The notes: generated by a model not told the origin, from the letters alone. A DNA stretch of 41,386 bases from Burkholderia sp. TSV86 (GCF_001522865.1 NZ_LOWB01000010.1:1-41386), one strand, 5' to 3'. Counted from the first letter of the stretch, positions 28,716 through 37,730 are shown. Numbers and translations are program-made.

Positions 28716-29048
28716 TGGTTCGCCGACATACCAGATTCGCTTTTCATTCCTTCTTGTCATCCCAACCGCTGGCCCGAGCGCGTGCGGCGCCCCCTGCCCG
28801 GCCCCACCCCGCCGATTTGCCCGCCTATGTTTGCTTCGCCGCTCACCAGCAGCCTCCCCGTCAATAGCTGAAGCCGCAATACCCTCGGCTCGCCATCCGG
28901 CGCGAATGCCGAAAATCGCTGATTGAATCACCGACTGAACACGGACCGCCGGGCGCATCGCGCGCACCGCACGCGGCGACGATCCGGCGTCAGCACGCAT
29001 CACGCCGCCGATTTGCCATAGACTAGCCGCCCGTCACCAGCCGCCTAA
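28716..29048. other. Gene-free stretch before soxR
   Basis: About 330 bp between the terminator and the soxR promoter. A 96-codon frame on the minus strand (29003-28713) has no ribosome-binding site or recognisable motif and I do not call it. Confidence 0.5.
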
Positions 29049-29066
29049 ATTAAAGTTAACATGAAG
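29049..29066 (+). promoter_or_regulatory. SoxR-box-like operator
   Basis: The 18-bp site is centred on GTTAAC (29055-29060) and keeps the pattern of the SoxR operator CCTCAAGTTAACTTGAGG at 13 of 18 positions. It lies about 27 bp upstream of the soxR ATG, suggesting autoregulation. The outer bases are degenerate. Confidence 0.5.
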
Positions 29067-29092
29067 TTGAAACATAACCAGAAAGGCAAGCC

Positions 29093-29563
29093 ATGACTCC
29101 ATCCCGTCCCGTCAGCGATCCGCTGTTGCCGATCAGCGAAGTCGTCGCGCGCAGCGGCGTTGCGGCGTCCGCGCTGCGTTTCTATGAATCGCGCGGCCTG
29201 CTCGTGTCGACGCGACACGGCCGCAGCCACCGCCTTTATCCGCGCTCGAGCCTGCGCCGGATCGCGTTCATCGTGTTCGCGCAGCGCATCGGTTACTCGC
29301 TCGACGAAATCGCCGAACAGCTCGCGGCACTGCCAATCGATACGCTGCCGACCAACAGGGACTGGCTGCGCTTGTCGCGGCAATGGAAGCAGCGCGTGGC
29401 GGAAAAGATCGACGAATTGCAGCGCCTGAATATCAGCCTCGATCACTGCATCGGTTGCGGCTGCCTGTCTTTGCGCCGCTGCAAGCTGACGAATCCCGAC
29501 GACCGCGCGGGGCGCGCCGGGCCGGGCGCCCGGCGCTGGCTCGGCGATCCGCCGCCGGTTTGA
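29093..29563 (+). CDS. soxR: Redox-sensitive regulator SoxR
   Basis: A 156-residue MerR-family activator. The winged helix-turn-helix (LPISEVVARSGVAASALRFY) and the dimerisation helix are followed by the [2Fe-2S] ligands Cys119, Cys122, Cys124 and Cys130 in CIGCGCLSLRRC, the same numbering and spacing as in E. coli SoxR. The cluster senses redox-cycling compounds or superoxide and distorts promoter DNA to activate transcription. No soxS is adjacent; in non-enteric bacteria SoxR usually controls pumps and redox enzymes directly. The C-terminus (GARRWLGDPPPV) is typical. Confidence 0.95.
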   Translation: MTPSRPVSDPLLPISEVVARSGVAASALRFYESRGLLVSTRHGRSHRLYPRSSLRRIAFIVFAQRIGYSLDEIAEQLAALPIDTLPTNRDWLRLSRQWKQRVAEKIDELQRLNISLDHCIGCGCLSLRRCKLTNPDDRAGRAGPGARRWLGDPPPV

Positions 29564-29764
29564 CGCGTGACGGCATGCCAGCCGTCAATGGGCCGGGGTG
29601 CGATCGGCAAGGGCGCATCGCGCGCTGGCCAGCCAGCGGCCGGCCGCCATGTCCAAGCCCCTTCAAAATCAGCCAGAATCGGGCATGATGCGATAGACGC
29701 GCCGCGATACGGCACTCCCGCCGCCTATACCGCCCTCTCCCCCACCGTCAACGATCTAATCGAC

Positions 29765-30406
29765 ATGAAAATACGTCCGGGCCTTCTCGTCGAACTGGCG
29801 GTCAACCTGCTGCTTCCCTGGGCCGCCTACCGCGCGGCGGCGCCTCACTGGGGGGAAACAGGCGGCCTGATCGCGTCTGCCGTGCCGCCGCTCGTCTGGA
29901 GTGTGCTCGAACTCGTGCGCTTTCGCCGGATCGACGCGCTCTCCGCACTCGTGCTGTTCGGCATCGTGCTATCGATCGCCGCCGCGCTCGCAGGCGGCAG
30001 CCCGCGAATGCTGCTGATGCGCGAATCGCTGGCGTCCGGCACGGTCGGCGTCACGTTCCTGCTGTCGCTCGCACGGCGCAAGCCGATCGTGTTCTATCTA
30101 GCGCGTGCAACCGTCGCACGTGAACAGAGCGACGGCGCCGCCCGGCTCGACCGCCTTTGGAACGAGCAGCCGGCGTTCGTCTCCGCGATGCGGCTCATCA
30201 CGCTTGTCTGGGGTTGCGGCCTCGTCGCGGAAAACCTGTTGCGCGCGTGGATGGTCTGGCATTGGCCGGTCGAACGCGTGCTCGTGGTCACGCCGATTGT
30301 CGGTTACGGCACCTATGGTGCACTGATGCTCTGGACGTTCTGGTATCGGAAGGTGATGCGCAGCCGCGCGCTCGCCGGTATGCCTCCGGGCGGCGCACTT
30401 GGATGA
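29765..30406 (+). CDS. VC0807-like integral membrane protein
   Basis: A 213-residue membrane protein starting MKIRPGLLVELAVNLLLPWA. It has about six hydrophobic segments, with a conserved-looking cytoplasmic stretch containing RFRRIDALSALVL and LARRKPIVFYLARA. This resembles the VC0807 family, whose function is not established. The ATG at 29765 is chosen because the family block begins there; upstream sequence in frame is low-complexity. No clear Shine-Dalgarno. No operon partner. Confidence 0.65.
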   Translation: MKIRPGLLVELAVNLLLPWAAYRAAAPHWGETGGLIASAVPPLVWSVLELVRFRRIDALSALVLFGIVLSIAAALAGGSPRMLLMRESLASGTVGVTFLLSLARRKPIVFYLARATVAREQSDGAARLDRLWNEQPAFVSAMRLITLVWGCGLVAENLLRAWMVWHWPVERVLVVTPIVGYGTYGALMLWTFWYRKVMRSRALAGMPPGGALG

Positions 30407-30712
30407 ACGGCGAGCCGCAACCGGTATCATGTGCGCCGAATCCGGTAGCGCGATCGGCTGGCTACCTAGGCCGGGCGGGACGGCAGCACGGCGGCAAACG
30501 CGGGCTCCGGCAAGCCGCCCGGATAGGCGCCGGCGTCGAAATGCCGGTTCCGGCCGGCTGCCTCAGGGATTGAAGTTGACGTTGCAGCGCCGCAACCAGC
30601 CGGCCGCCACCGGGCATGGATCGGATACTGAGCGCCCCCTTGCGCCAAACACGGCGCGGGACTGGAGCAAGCGCTAAAGCGCTGACCCCGGTCGACCAAC
30701 ACTGGAGATTTC
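30407..30712. other. Gap before the NYN-domain gene
   Basis: About 305 bp without a gene. A short palindrome, AGCGCTAAAGCGCT, lies near 30671-30684, roughly 30 bp before the next start codon, and might be a regulatory site; I recognise no regulator for it. Confidence 0.4.
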
Positions 30713-32128
30713 ATGGCCTTACCTCAAGACAGCGTCAACATGGCGCTCTTTTGCGACTTCGAAAACATCGCACTCGGCGTGCGCGACACGAAGTTCGAAA
30801 AACTCGACATCAAGCCCGTCCTCGAAAAACTGCTGCTGAAAGGCAGCATTGTCGTCAAAAAGGCGTACTGCGATTGGGAACGCTACAAGACGTTCAAAGC
30901 GGCGATGCACGAAGCAAGCTTCGAGTTGATCGAAATTCCGCACGTGCGCCAATCCGGCAAGAATTCGGCCGATATCCGCCTGGTCGTCGATGCGCTTGAT
31001 CTCTGCTATACGAAAGCGCACGTCGATACCTTCGTCATCATCAGCGGCGATTCGGACTTCTCGCCGCTCGTGTCGAAACTGCGTGAAAACGCGAAGCGCG
31101 TGATCGGCGTCGGCGTGAAGAACTCGACGTCCGATCTGCTCGTCGCGAACTGCGACGAATTCATCTTCTACGACGATCTCGCTCGCGAGCAGCAGCGCGC
31201 GCTCGCCAAACGCGACGCGCGCACGGCAAGCCCGAATGCCAAGCGCCCGGCCGACGACGACAAGCACCGCAAGCACGACGGCGACGCGCGCAAGTCAGAG
31301 GCAATCTCGCTCGCCGTCGAGACCTTCGATGCGCTCGCGTCCGAGCGCGGCGAGAGCGGCAAAATCTGGGCATCGGTGCTGAAAAGCGCGATCAAGCGCC
31401 GCAAACCCGATTTCAACGAGTCATATTATGGATTCCGCGCGTTTGGCAATCTGCTCGACGAAGCACAGGCGCGCGGCCTGCTCGGGATCGGCCGCGACGA
31501 CAAATCCGGCACGTTCGTATTCCGGCCGATTCAAATTTCGCCGCGCCCCGCCGCGGTCGAAGCGCCCAGCTTGGCAGTCACGCCAGCCGAACCGACTGCC
31601 GCGACCAACGTAGCCGGTACGCCCGATGCGAAGCCATCCGGCAAGAAAGGGCACGGCAAGGCACGCGGGGCAAAGAAGCGGCTACCTGAGCAAATGCCGC
31701 TGATCGTCGAGACGGCAGCGAGCGTCGACAGCGAAATCGACTTCGCCATCGAAGCCGACGCCGAAACCGTCACGCATCACACCGCGCACAGCGCGCGCAC
31801 GGCACAAGAAGCACGCGCATCGCACGCTGCTCACGAATCAGCAAGCACGGACGAAGCCGCAGACCTCGGCACGGCCGATACACCAAAGCCCGCCCGTTCG
31901 CGTGCGCGCAAAACGGCGCCGAGAAAAACCAAGGTCCGCGCGAACCACGCAGCCGAACCTAAAGCGGCGACCGACGACGCCATGCCCGACGAAGGAATCG
32001 AGGCCCAAGCCCGTGCAGGAGCCGAGCGCGCGCAAGCAGCCGAGCCGGCGGCAGCGAAAAAACCGGCGCGTCAATCGGCGGCGCGCCCGCGGCGGCCGCG
32101 CAAGAGCACATCGGCAGGCGAAGCCTGA
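30713..32128 (+). CDS. NYN-domain putative ribonuclease with LOTUS (OST-HTH) domain
   Basis: A 471-residue protein with three parts. Residues 8-160 form an NYN (PIN-like) nuclease domain with acidic catalytic positions in FCDFENIALG (Asp15), KNSADIRLVVDALDL and ISGDSDFSPL (about 110-118). Residues about 195-270 match a LOTUS/OST-HTH domain (FDALASERGESGKIWASVLK, then FRAFGNLLDEAQARGL), known to bind RNA or partner proteins. The last 200 residues are low-complexity, alternating Ala, Lys, Arg and Glu, with KPARSRARKTAPRKTK-type basic patches likely to bind nucleic acid. TGGAGA precedes the ATG. The NYN-LOTUS combination implies RNA processing or decay, but bacterial targets are largely unknown. 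Confidence 0.82.
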   Translation: MALPQDSVNMALFCDFENIALGVRDTKFEKLDIKPVLEKLLLKGSIVVKKAYCDWERYKTFKAAMHEASFELIEIPHVRQSGKNSADIRLVVDALDLCYTKAHVDTFVIISGDSDFSPLVSKLRENAKRVIGVGVKNSTSDLLVANCDEFIFYDDLAREQQRALAKRDARTASPNAKRPADDDKHRKHDGDARKSEAISLAVETFDALASERGESGKIWASVLKSAIKRRKPDFNESYYGFRAFGNLLDEAQARGLLGIGRDDKSGTFVFRPIQISPRPAAVEAPSLAVTPAEPTAATNVAGTPDAKPSGKKGHGKARGAKKRLPEQMPLIVETAASVDSEIDFAIEADAETVTHHTAHSARTAQEARASHAAHESASTDEAADLGTADTPKPARSRARKTAPRKTKVRANHAAEPKAATDDAMPDEGIEAQARAGAERAQAAEPAAAKKPARQSAARPRRPRKSTSAGEA

Positions 32129-32272
32129 ACACCGCGCAATACGAAGAACGCACACGGGCGCGCGCCGCCGGCGCAGTCCCGCGTTAACGGCGGCGAGGCT
32201 GCCGACCCCGCCCGCGGCGAGGCATCCTCGCAAGCGGAACGATCCGCCAGCCCGCGCGCGGCCGTCCGTCCA

Positions 32273-33565
32273 TCACGCCGCCACCCCGGCCGCCGGCCTG
32301 CGGCCTGACATCGACGCCGCCAGCATGCCAATTCCAAGTGTCGCAAGACAAACGACGGGCACGAGCATCGGCGCGCCCGCATTGCCCGCGACCTTGCCGA
32401 CATACGGCATCAGGTTTTGCGCGAAAAAGCCGCCGAGGTTACCGATCGAATTGATCGCGGCAATGCTCGCGGCAGCGCGCGCGCCGGAGAAGAAACGTGG
32501 CGGCAGCGACCAGAAGCACGGATACAGCAGCGGAATACATGCACCGCCGAGCACGAGCGCCGCAAAGCGCAGCGGCAGGCCGGGCAGCGCGAGGCTAAGC
32601 GCGAAGCCAGCAACACCGATGCCCGCCACGGCCGCCATCGCCTTCAACACGATGCGCTCGCGCTTAATCCGCGCGGGCAGCCACAGCAGCAACAGCGCGG
32701 CAATCGCCCATGGGATCATATTGAGCAGCCCGTTCGCCGATGCCGCCACGCCGCTGCTCTTGAGCAGCGTCGGCAGCCAATATGTCACGCCGTACAGCGA
32801 TGTCGACATCAGCATGTACGCGAGCGCGAACATCAGCACGCGCGGATCGACGAGCGCGCGCCACGGCGATTCGGATACCGCCTCGGGCGGCGCCTCCCGT
32901 GCGAGCGCCGCGTGCACGCGCCGCTTCTCGTCGTCGGACAGGAACGTCGCGCGCTCAACCGATTCCGGCAGCAAACGCAGCGCAACGAGCGCAACGACGA
33001 CGGCGGGCGCGCCCGTCGCAACGAACACCCATTGCCAGCCGGCAAGCCCAAACGATCCGTCGAGCGACAGCAGCAGCCCGCCGGTGAGCGAGCCCAGCAT
33101 GTTCGCAAGCGCGCTGCCAAGCGTGAAAAAGCCAAGCACGCGAGTACGCTGGCTTTGCGGGAACCACAGCGTCAGGTAATAGATAACGCCTGGGTAAAAC
33201 CCCGCTTCCGCTACGCCAAGCGCGAAACGCAACACGTAAAAGAGCCCGGTCGAATGCGTAAAACCGAGCAGCATCGTGACCACGCCCCACGTCATCATGA
33301 TCCGCGCGAGCCAGAGCCTCGCGCCAAACCGATGCAACGCAAGCGTGCTCGGCACCTCGAACAACAGATAGCCGATGAAGAACAGCGACGCGCCGAGTCC
33401 ATACGACGACTCACTCATCCCGAGCGCGTGCACCATCTGCAATTTCGCGAAACCGACATTCTGCCGATCGATGAACGCAATCAGGAACATGATGACGAGT
33501 AGCGGCATCAGCCGCCGCGCGATTTTCGTCATCAATGCCTGCTCGCTGAATGTGGGCCCGTCCAT
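32273..33565 (-). CDS. MFS permease, anion:cation symporter family
   Basis: A 430-residue major facilitator with 12 hydrophobic segments. The opening MPLLVIMFLIAFIDRQNVGF, the loop GARLWLARIMMTWGVVTMLL and the helix-5 motif GVAEAGFYPGVIYYLTLWFP are characteristic of the ACS family, which takes up organic acids such as tartrate, phthalate, glucarate or hydroxyphenylacetate by proton symport. Substrate cannot be assigned. GGAGAT precedes the ATG. It diverges from a GntR-type regulator, which probably controls it. No catabolic enzyme genes accompany it, which is unusual for this type of locus. Confidence 0.85.
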   Translation of the reverse strand: MDGPTFSEQALMTKIARRLMPLLVIMFLIAFIDRQNVGFAKLQMVHALGMSESSYGLGASLFFIGYLLFEVPSTLALHRFGARLWLARIMMTWGVVTMLLGFTHSTGLFYVLRFALGVAEAGFYPGVIYYLTLWFPQSQRTRVLGFFTLGSALANMLGSLTGGLLLSLDGSFGLAGWQWVFVATGAPAVVVALVALRLLPESVERATFLSDDEKRRVHAALAREAPPEAVSESPWRALVDPRVLMFALAYMLMSTSLYGVTYWLPTLLKSSGVAASANGLLNMIPWAIAALLLLWLPARIKRERIVLKAMAAVAGIGVAGFALSLALPGLPLRFAALVLGGACIPLLYPCFWSLPPRFFSGARAAASIAAINSIGNLGGFFAQNLMPYVGKVAGNAGAPMLVPVVCLATLGIGMLAASMSGRRPAAGVAA

Positions 33566-33589
33566 CGGTTATCTCCTTGTCGCTCAATT

Positions 33590-33600
33590 CATATAGATGA
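33590..33600. promoter_or_regulatory. Putative GntR operator, copy 1
   Basis: CATATAGATGA, containing the near-palindrome CAT-ATAG-ATG, is 25 bp from the MFS start codon. An identical copy lies at the other end of the divergent intergenic region, which suggests recognition by the adjacent HutC-type regulator. Confidence 0.5.
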
Positions 33601-33707
33601 TTAATTGACTTACCTGCTTCGACAATGCGTGGTAACCCGTGAAGAGATGAAATTCCGGCTTGTCTGTACGGGTTTTTCCCGTTTCCTACCTGGCCTACTC
33701 ATGCAAA

Positions 33708-33718
33708 CATATAGATGA
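33708..33718. promoter_or_regulatory. Putative GntR operator, copy 2
   Basis: Second exact copy of CATATAGATGA, 118 bp from the first and 15 bp before the regulator's ATG, a position where binding would block its own expression. Confidence 0.5.
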
Positions 33719-33733
33719 ATACACCGACCTCCC

Positions 33734-34456
33734 ATGATTGCCGACGACCGCCTCCCCCGTTACCAACGCCTGCACGACGAGCTGGCCGCGCTGATCGCGG
33801 CTCGCCATTGGCAGCCGGGCGAAGCGATTCCGACCGAACAGGCGCTCGCGAAACGTTATGACGTGGCAATCGGCACGGTGCGTAAGGCGGTCGAACTGCT
33901 CGTCAGCGAAGGGATGCTCGAACGCTTTCAGGGGCGCGGCACGTTCGTCAGGCGCGCGAGCTTCGACGGTTCGCTGTTCCGATTCTTCCGCTTCCAGAGC
34001 AAGGGCGGCGAGCGGCGGATACCGCAGAGCCAAATCCTGCGCCGCGAAATCGTCGAAGCGACGTCGGCCGTCGCCGCCGAACTGCAACTGCCAAACCGCA
34101 CGCGGGTCATCGAAATGACGCGGCTGCGCGTGATCGACGCCATACCGATGCTCGCCGAAGAAATCTGGCTGCCGTATGAGCCGTTCGCCGCGTTCGCGCA
34201 GCTTGAACTCGACGCGATCGGTGATCTGCTCTATCCGGCCTACGAATCGCATTGCGGCCAGATCGTCGCGTCCGCAACCGAAACGTTGACGGTCGAGGCG
34301 ATCGGCGCCGTGCATGCGCGGCTGTTGCGGATCGAACCGGGCACGCCTGCCATCGTGATCGAGCGGCTCGCATATGGCTACGATCGCCGACCGCTCGAAT
34401 GGCGGCGCTCGCGCGGCCCGGCGCGCGAATTCGTCTATCAGGCGGAAATTCGCTGA
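33734..34456 (+). CDS. GntR/HutC-family transcriptional regulator
   Basis: A 240-residue regulator. The N-terminal winged helix spans LPRYQRLHDELAALIAARHW, EAIPTEQALAKRYDVAIGTV and RKAVELLVSEGMLERFQGRG, with the FQGRGTFV wing typical of GntR proteins. The C-terminal UTRA effector domain follows from about residue 95 (IVEATSAVAAELQLPNRTRV, then MTRLRVIDAIPMLAEEIWLP). HutC-type members are repressors released by a small metabolite, often the substrate of the neighbouring permease. It diverges from the MFS gene. The effector is unknown. Confidence 0.9.
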   Translation: MIADDRLPRYQRLHDELAALIAARHWQPGEAIPTEQALAKRYDVAIGTVRKAVELLVSEGMLERFQGRGTFVRRASFDGSLFRFFRFQSKGGERRIPQSQILRREIVEATSAVAAELQLPNRTRVIEMTRLRVIDAIPMLAEEIWLPYEPFAAFAQLELDAIGDLLYPAYESHCGQIVASATETLTVEAIGAVHARLLRIEPGTPAIVIERLAYGYDRRPLEWRRSRGPAREFVYQAEIR

Positions 34457-34545
34457 CACACGAACGTGCGCGCGTGCGGCGATCGCTGCTTCGCCATCGC
34501 AGCCGGCAACGCACGGTGGCTTTGCCGTTCGCGCCGCCGTCCACG

Positions 34546-34558
34546 CCCCCCCCCCCCC
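34546..34558. repeat. 13-nt poly-C tract
   Basis: Thirteen consecutive C residues lie about 100 bp upstream of the metallophosphoesterase ATG and 90 bp after the GntR gene. Homopolymers of this length are prone to slipped-strand length change. Confidence 0.8.
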
Positions 34559-34659
34559 GGCTCATGCGTAGGCATGCCACTCGCCGCAAACAGGCCAATG
34601 GCTTTCACATATATTGCATATAGCATGCTTACCATTACGGCTCCCAAACGAGGACGACC

Positions 34660-36138
34660 ATGCGACGACCGCTCCTTCGCCACACTGCCGCGTTCCTGCT
34701 GACGCTCGCGAGCGCCATTTTTTTTCTCCACGCCTGCAAGAGCGACATCGACGCACAGCAGGACCCGGCCAGTGCCGCTGCAAACATCGAGGCCGCTTGG
34801 GTGGAGATCGGCGACACGAATCAGGCGATCGCCCGGGTCATCACCAGCTACGCACCGCCCGCCGCCGCGAGCGATCCGGCAAGCCCGGTCTGTCCGCAAT
34901 TGAACGCCGACGGCAAGATCACGCGAATGACACTGCGCGTCGCCGCGGGCACTGTCGCGCAACGCACGACCGCAAGCGATCCGGCTGATTCGAAGCCGTC
35001 GAGCTTTCCGGTATCGGTGTGCGAAACGACGTTACCCACCGGCGCCAAGGACGTCACGGTCGCCGGACGCGCGCTGCCGTTGCCGAAAGCCGAGCCGCAG
35101 CGCGTGGCGATCATCGCCGACACCGGCTGCCGGATGAAGAAGGCAGACAACGCATTCCAGGCGTGCAGCGACACGGCCGTGTGGCCGTTCGCGACGATCG
35201 CGGCAAGCGTCGCGCGGCTGAACCCGGATCTCGTGCTGCATGTAGGCGATTATCACTACCGCGAAAACGCCTGCCCGCCCGACATCGCCGGCTGCAGGAA
35301 CAGCCCGTGGGGCTACGGCTGGGACACCTGGCGCGCGGATCTGTTCGAGCCCGCCGCGCCGCTGCTCGCGAAGGCGCCATGGGTAGTCGTGCGCGGCAAT
35401 CATGAAGAATGCGCGCGCGGCGGCCAGGGCTGGTTCCGCTTCCTCGATCCGCGGCCATACAGTGCGGCGCGCTCGTGTGACGATCCGGCCAACGACGGCA
35501 ACGCAAACTATTCGGAGCCCTACTCAGTGCTGCTTGGCACCGGCTCGCAGGTGATCGTGTTCGATACCGCGAAGGTCGGCCGCAACCCGCTGAAAACGAC
35601 GGACGTGCAGTTCCAGATCTATCAGAAGCAATTTCAGACGGTTGCCGCACTCGCGAACAAGGCGGGCATGACAACGACGATCTTCACGAACCATCATCCG
35701 ATCCTCGCGTTCGCGCCGATCCCTGGCAGCACGCCCGCGCCAGGCAATCTTGCGCTGCAATCGGTGATGTCGAGCCTTTATGCGCAGGCGTACTATCCGC
35801 CCGGCGTGCAGGTCGCGCTGCACGGGCACGTGCACGACTTCCAGGCAATCAACTTCGCATCCGGCCATCCGGCGACGATCGTGTCGGGCAACGGCGGCGA
35901 CAACCTCGATGTCGCGCTGCCCGATCCGTTCCCGGCGAATTTGACACCCGCACCCGGCGTCGTGATCGACAGGCTGTCGCACAACAACAGCTTCGGTTTC
36001 CTGATCATGGAGCGCCGCGCGGCGCCCGCACGCGGCTGGACGTTCAATGCCTATACGGCAGCGGGCAAGCTGCTCGCGACCTGCAACCAGTCCGGCACGA
36101 CACTTATGTGCGACAAGACCGGTTTCATCGCGCCATGA
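34660..36138 (+). CDS. Secreted or lipid-anchored metallophosphoesterase
   Basis: A 492-residue exported calcineurin-like phosphoesterase. The N-terminus MRRPLLRHTAAFLLTLASA leads to FFLHACKSD, where Cys26 could be a lipoprotein Cys, although LHAC is not a perfect lipobox. The metal-binding motifs are in order: IADTGCR, HVGDYHYRE, VVRGNHEEC, FTNHHPIL and LHGHVHDF. Several paired cysteines fit a periplasmic location. Such enzymes hydrolyse phosphomonoesters or diesters; the substrate is unknown. Its stop overlaps the next ATG (ATGA, 36135-36138), so it is translationally coupled to a di-haem peroxidase. A 13-C tract precedes it. Confidence 0.85.
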   Translation: MRRPLLRHTAAFLLTLASAIFFLHACKSDIDAQQDPASAAANIEAAWVEIGDTNQAIARVITSYAPPAAASDPASPVCPQLNADGKITRMTLRVAAGTVAQRTTASDPADSKPSSFPVSVCETTLPTGAKDVTVAGRALPLPKAEPQRVAIIADTGCRMKKADNAFQACSDTAVWPFATIAASVARLNPDLVLHVGDYHYRENACPPDIAGCRNSPWGYGWDTWRADLFEPAAPLLAKAPWVVVRGNHEECARGGQGWFRFLDPRPYSAARSCDDPANDGNANYSEPYSVLLGTGSQVIVFDTAKVGRNPLKTTDVQFQIYQKQFQTVAALANKAGMTTTIFTNHHPILAFAPIPGSTPAPGNLALQSVMSSLYAQAYYPPGVQVALHGHVHDFQAINFASGHPATIVSGNGGDNLDVALPDPFPANLTPAPGVVIDRLSHNNSFGFLIMERRAAPARGWTFNAYTAAGKLLATCNQSGTTLMCDKTGFIAP

Positions 36139-37730
36139 CGTCGTACAGGCACGGCAAGCAGCCAACCACCGGATCGCAGACGCGCATCGAATCACGGCAT
36201 GCGCATGACAATGCCCCGCATCGATCCGACCCGGCCAACGCGAATGCCCGCACTCGATATCGGGTGCCACGCGCTGGCGCGTTTGCAGCGGCATGGGCCG
36301 CACCTACTTCCCCGTCTCGCGCGTTACAGCGTCATGCCGGCACGGGATGGGCGCACGCGGCGCTCGTCATCGCCATGCTCGCGGCCCCGGCCGCGACGAT
36401 GGCAACGGCCGTAGCCGCGACGACCGCCGGCCTATCCCGCCACGCCGCTGCATCGGCGCCATCCGAACCCCAACCGTCCACGCCGCTGCTGCCCGGCGCG
36501 CCGGCACCGCGCATCGTCGCCATGATCGGCCGCGGCACACCGCAAGTCGCGGCAAAGGTCGATCCGGCAGCCGCGGTATTCCGCCCCGACCCGGCGCTTG
36601 CCGCGCTCGGGCGGCGCATCTTTTTCGACCCGCGCCTGTCCGAGCCGCGCGGCACGTCCTGTGCGAGTTGCCACGACCCCGGCCGTGCGTTCGCACCGAC
36701 GCTGTCGCCCGCGTCGCTCGCCGGTCCGCGCGTGCCGCAGGGCAGCCGCCCCGCGCACTTCAGCCGCCGCAACGCGCCGTCGCTGCTGTACGTGCGCTAC
36801 GTACCGCGCCGCTACTTCTATCAGGACGATGACGCCCTCGCACCCGCGCCGTTCGGCGGCCTCTTCTCCGATGGCCGCGCCGACACGCTCGCCGAGCAGC
36901 TACGCGGCCCGCTGTTCGATCCGAACGAGATGAACAACGCGTCACCCGCCGCACTGTTGCGCAAGATCGAAGGCACCGAGCTCGGCCATGCACTCGCCGA
37001 ACGCTTCGGCCCGGATGTCCACCAGGATGCCGAACGAATGACGCGCGCGCTCGGCGAGGCGATGCAGGCGTATCTGCAAAGCGACGAAATGGCGCCCTTC
37101 ACGTCGCGCTTCGATCGATACGTAACGAAGCATGCGCCGCTCACGCCGCAGGAACAGCGCGGGCTGGCACTCTTCAAGAACCCCGACAAGGGCAACTGCA
37201 TGAGCTGTCACGCGCTGTCGGACACGGCCAGCCGCCCCGAACGCTCGCTGTTCACCGATTTCGGTTACGACGCGATCGCCGTGCCGCGCAATTACGCGCT
37301 GCCCGCCAACCGCGACCCGCGCCATTTCGACAATGGCCTGTGCGAGACGGCCAAGCAACTGCGCTGGCCCGACCCCACGCAATGGTGCGGCTATCTGCGC
37401 ACCCCGGGGCTACGCAACGTAGCGATCAAGGAAACGTTCATGCATAACGGCGTGTTCGACACGCTGCGAGACGCGGTCGCTTTCTACAACACGCGATCGA
37501 CCGACCCCAAGCACTGGTATCACGGCCGGGACACGTTCGATGACGTGCCCGCCGCGTATCGCGGCAACATCAACGTGAATTCGACGCCGATGAACCGCCG
37601 CCCCGGCACGCCGCCCGCGATGACAGAAGCCGATATCGACGATCTCGTCGCGTTCCTGCGAACGCTGACCGATGAGCGCTATGCCAGCCTGATGCCTGCG
37701 ACGCTCAGCGGCAAGGCCGCACGGCCTTGA
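36135..37730 (+). CDS. Di-haem cytochrome c peroxidase (CCP/MauG family)
   Basis: A 531-residue periplasmic protein with two c-type haem sites, CASCH (Cys176) and CMSCH (Cys355). The first is preceded by LGRRIFFDPRLSEPRGTSCA and followed by FAPTLSP, as in bacterial cytochrome c peroxidases. Residues after haem 2 include YLRTPGLRNVAIKETFMHNG with the family Met/His region. The first about 85 residues are poorly conserved, then a hydrophobic stretch (AALVIAMLAAPAATMATAVA) probably serves as a signal or anchor, so a later start is possible (for instance ATG 36199 is in another frame and excluded). Likely reduces peroxide or oxidises a partner protein. Coupled to the phosphoesterase gene by a 4-bp overlap. 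Confidence 0.87.
   Translation: MTSYRHGKQPTTGSQTRIESRHAHDNAPHRSDPANANARTRYRVPRAGAFAAAWAAPTSPSRALQRHAGTGWAHAALVIAMLAAPAATMATAVAATTAGLSRHAAASAPSEPQPSTPLLPGAPAPRIVAMIGRGTPQVAAKVDPAAAVFRPDPALAALGRRIFFDPRLSEPRGTSCASCHDPGRAFAPTLSPASLAGPRVPQGSRPAHFSRRNAPSLLYVRYVPRRYFYQDDDALAPAPFGGLFSDGRADTLAEQLRGPLFDPNEMNNASPAALLRKIEGTELGHALAERFGPDVHQDAERMTRALGEAMQAYLQSDEMAPFTSRFDRYVTKHAPLTPQEQRGLALFKNPDKGNCMSCHALSDTASRPERSLFTDFGYDAIAVPRNYALPANRDPRHFDNGLCETAKQLRWPDPTQWCGYLRTPGLRNVAIKETFMHNGVFDTLRDAVAFYNTRSTDPKHWYHGRDTFDDVPAAYRGNINVNSTPMNRRPGTPPAMTEADIDDLVAFLRTLTDERYASLMPATLSGKAARP

Noticed and set aside
28713..29003. Possible small gene divergent from soxR and thus a SoxR target
   Set aside because: Weak start, no Shine-Dalgarno, low-complexity product and overlap with the strong terminator at 28675-28715.
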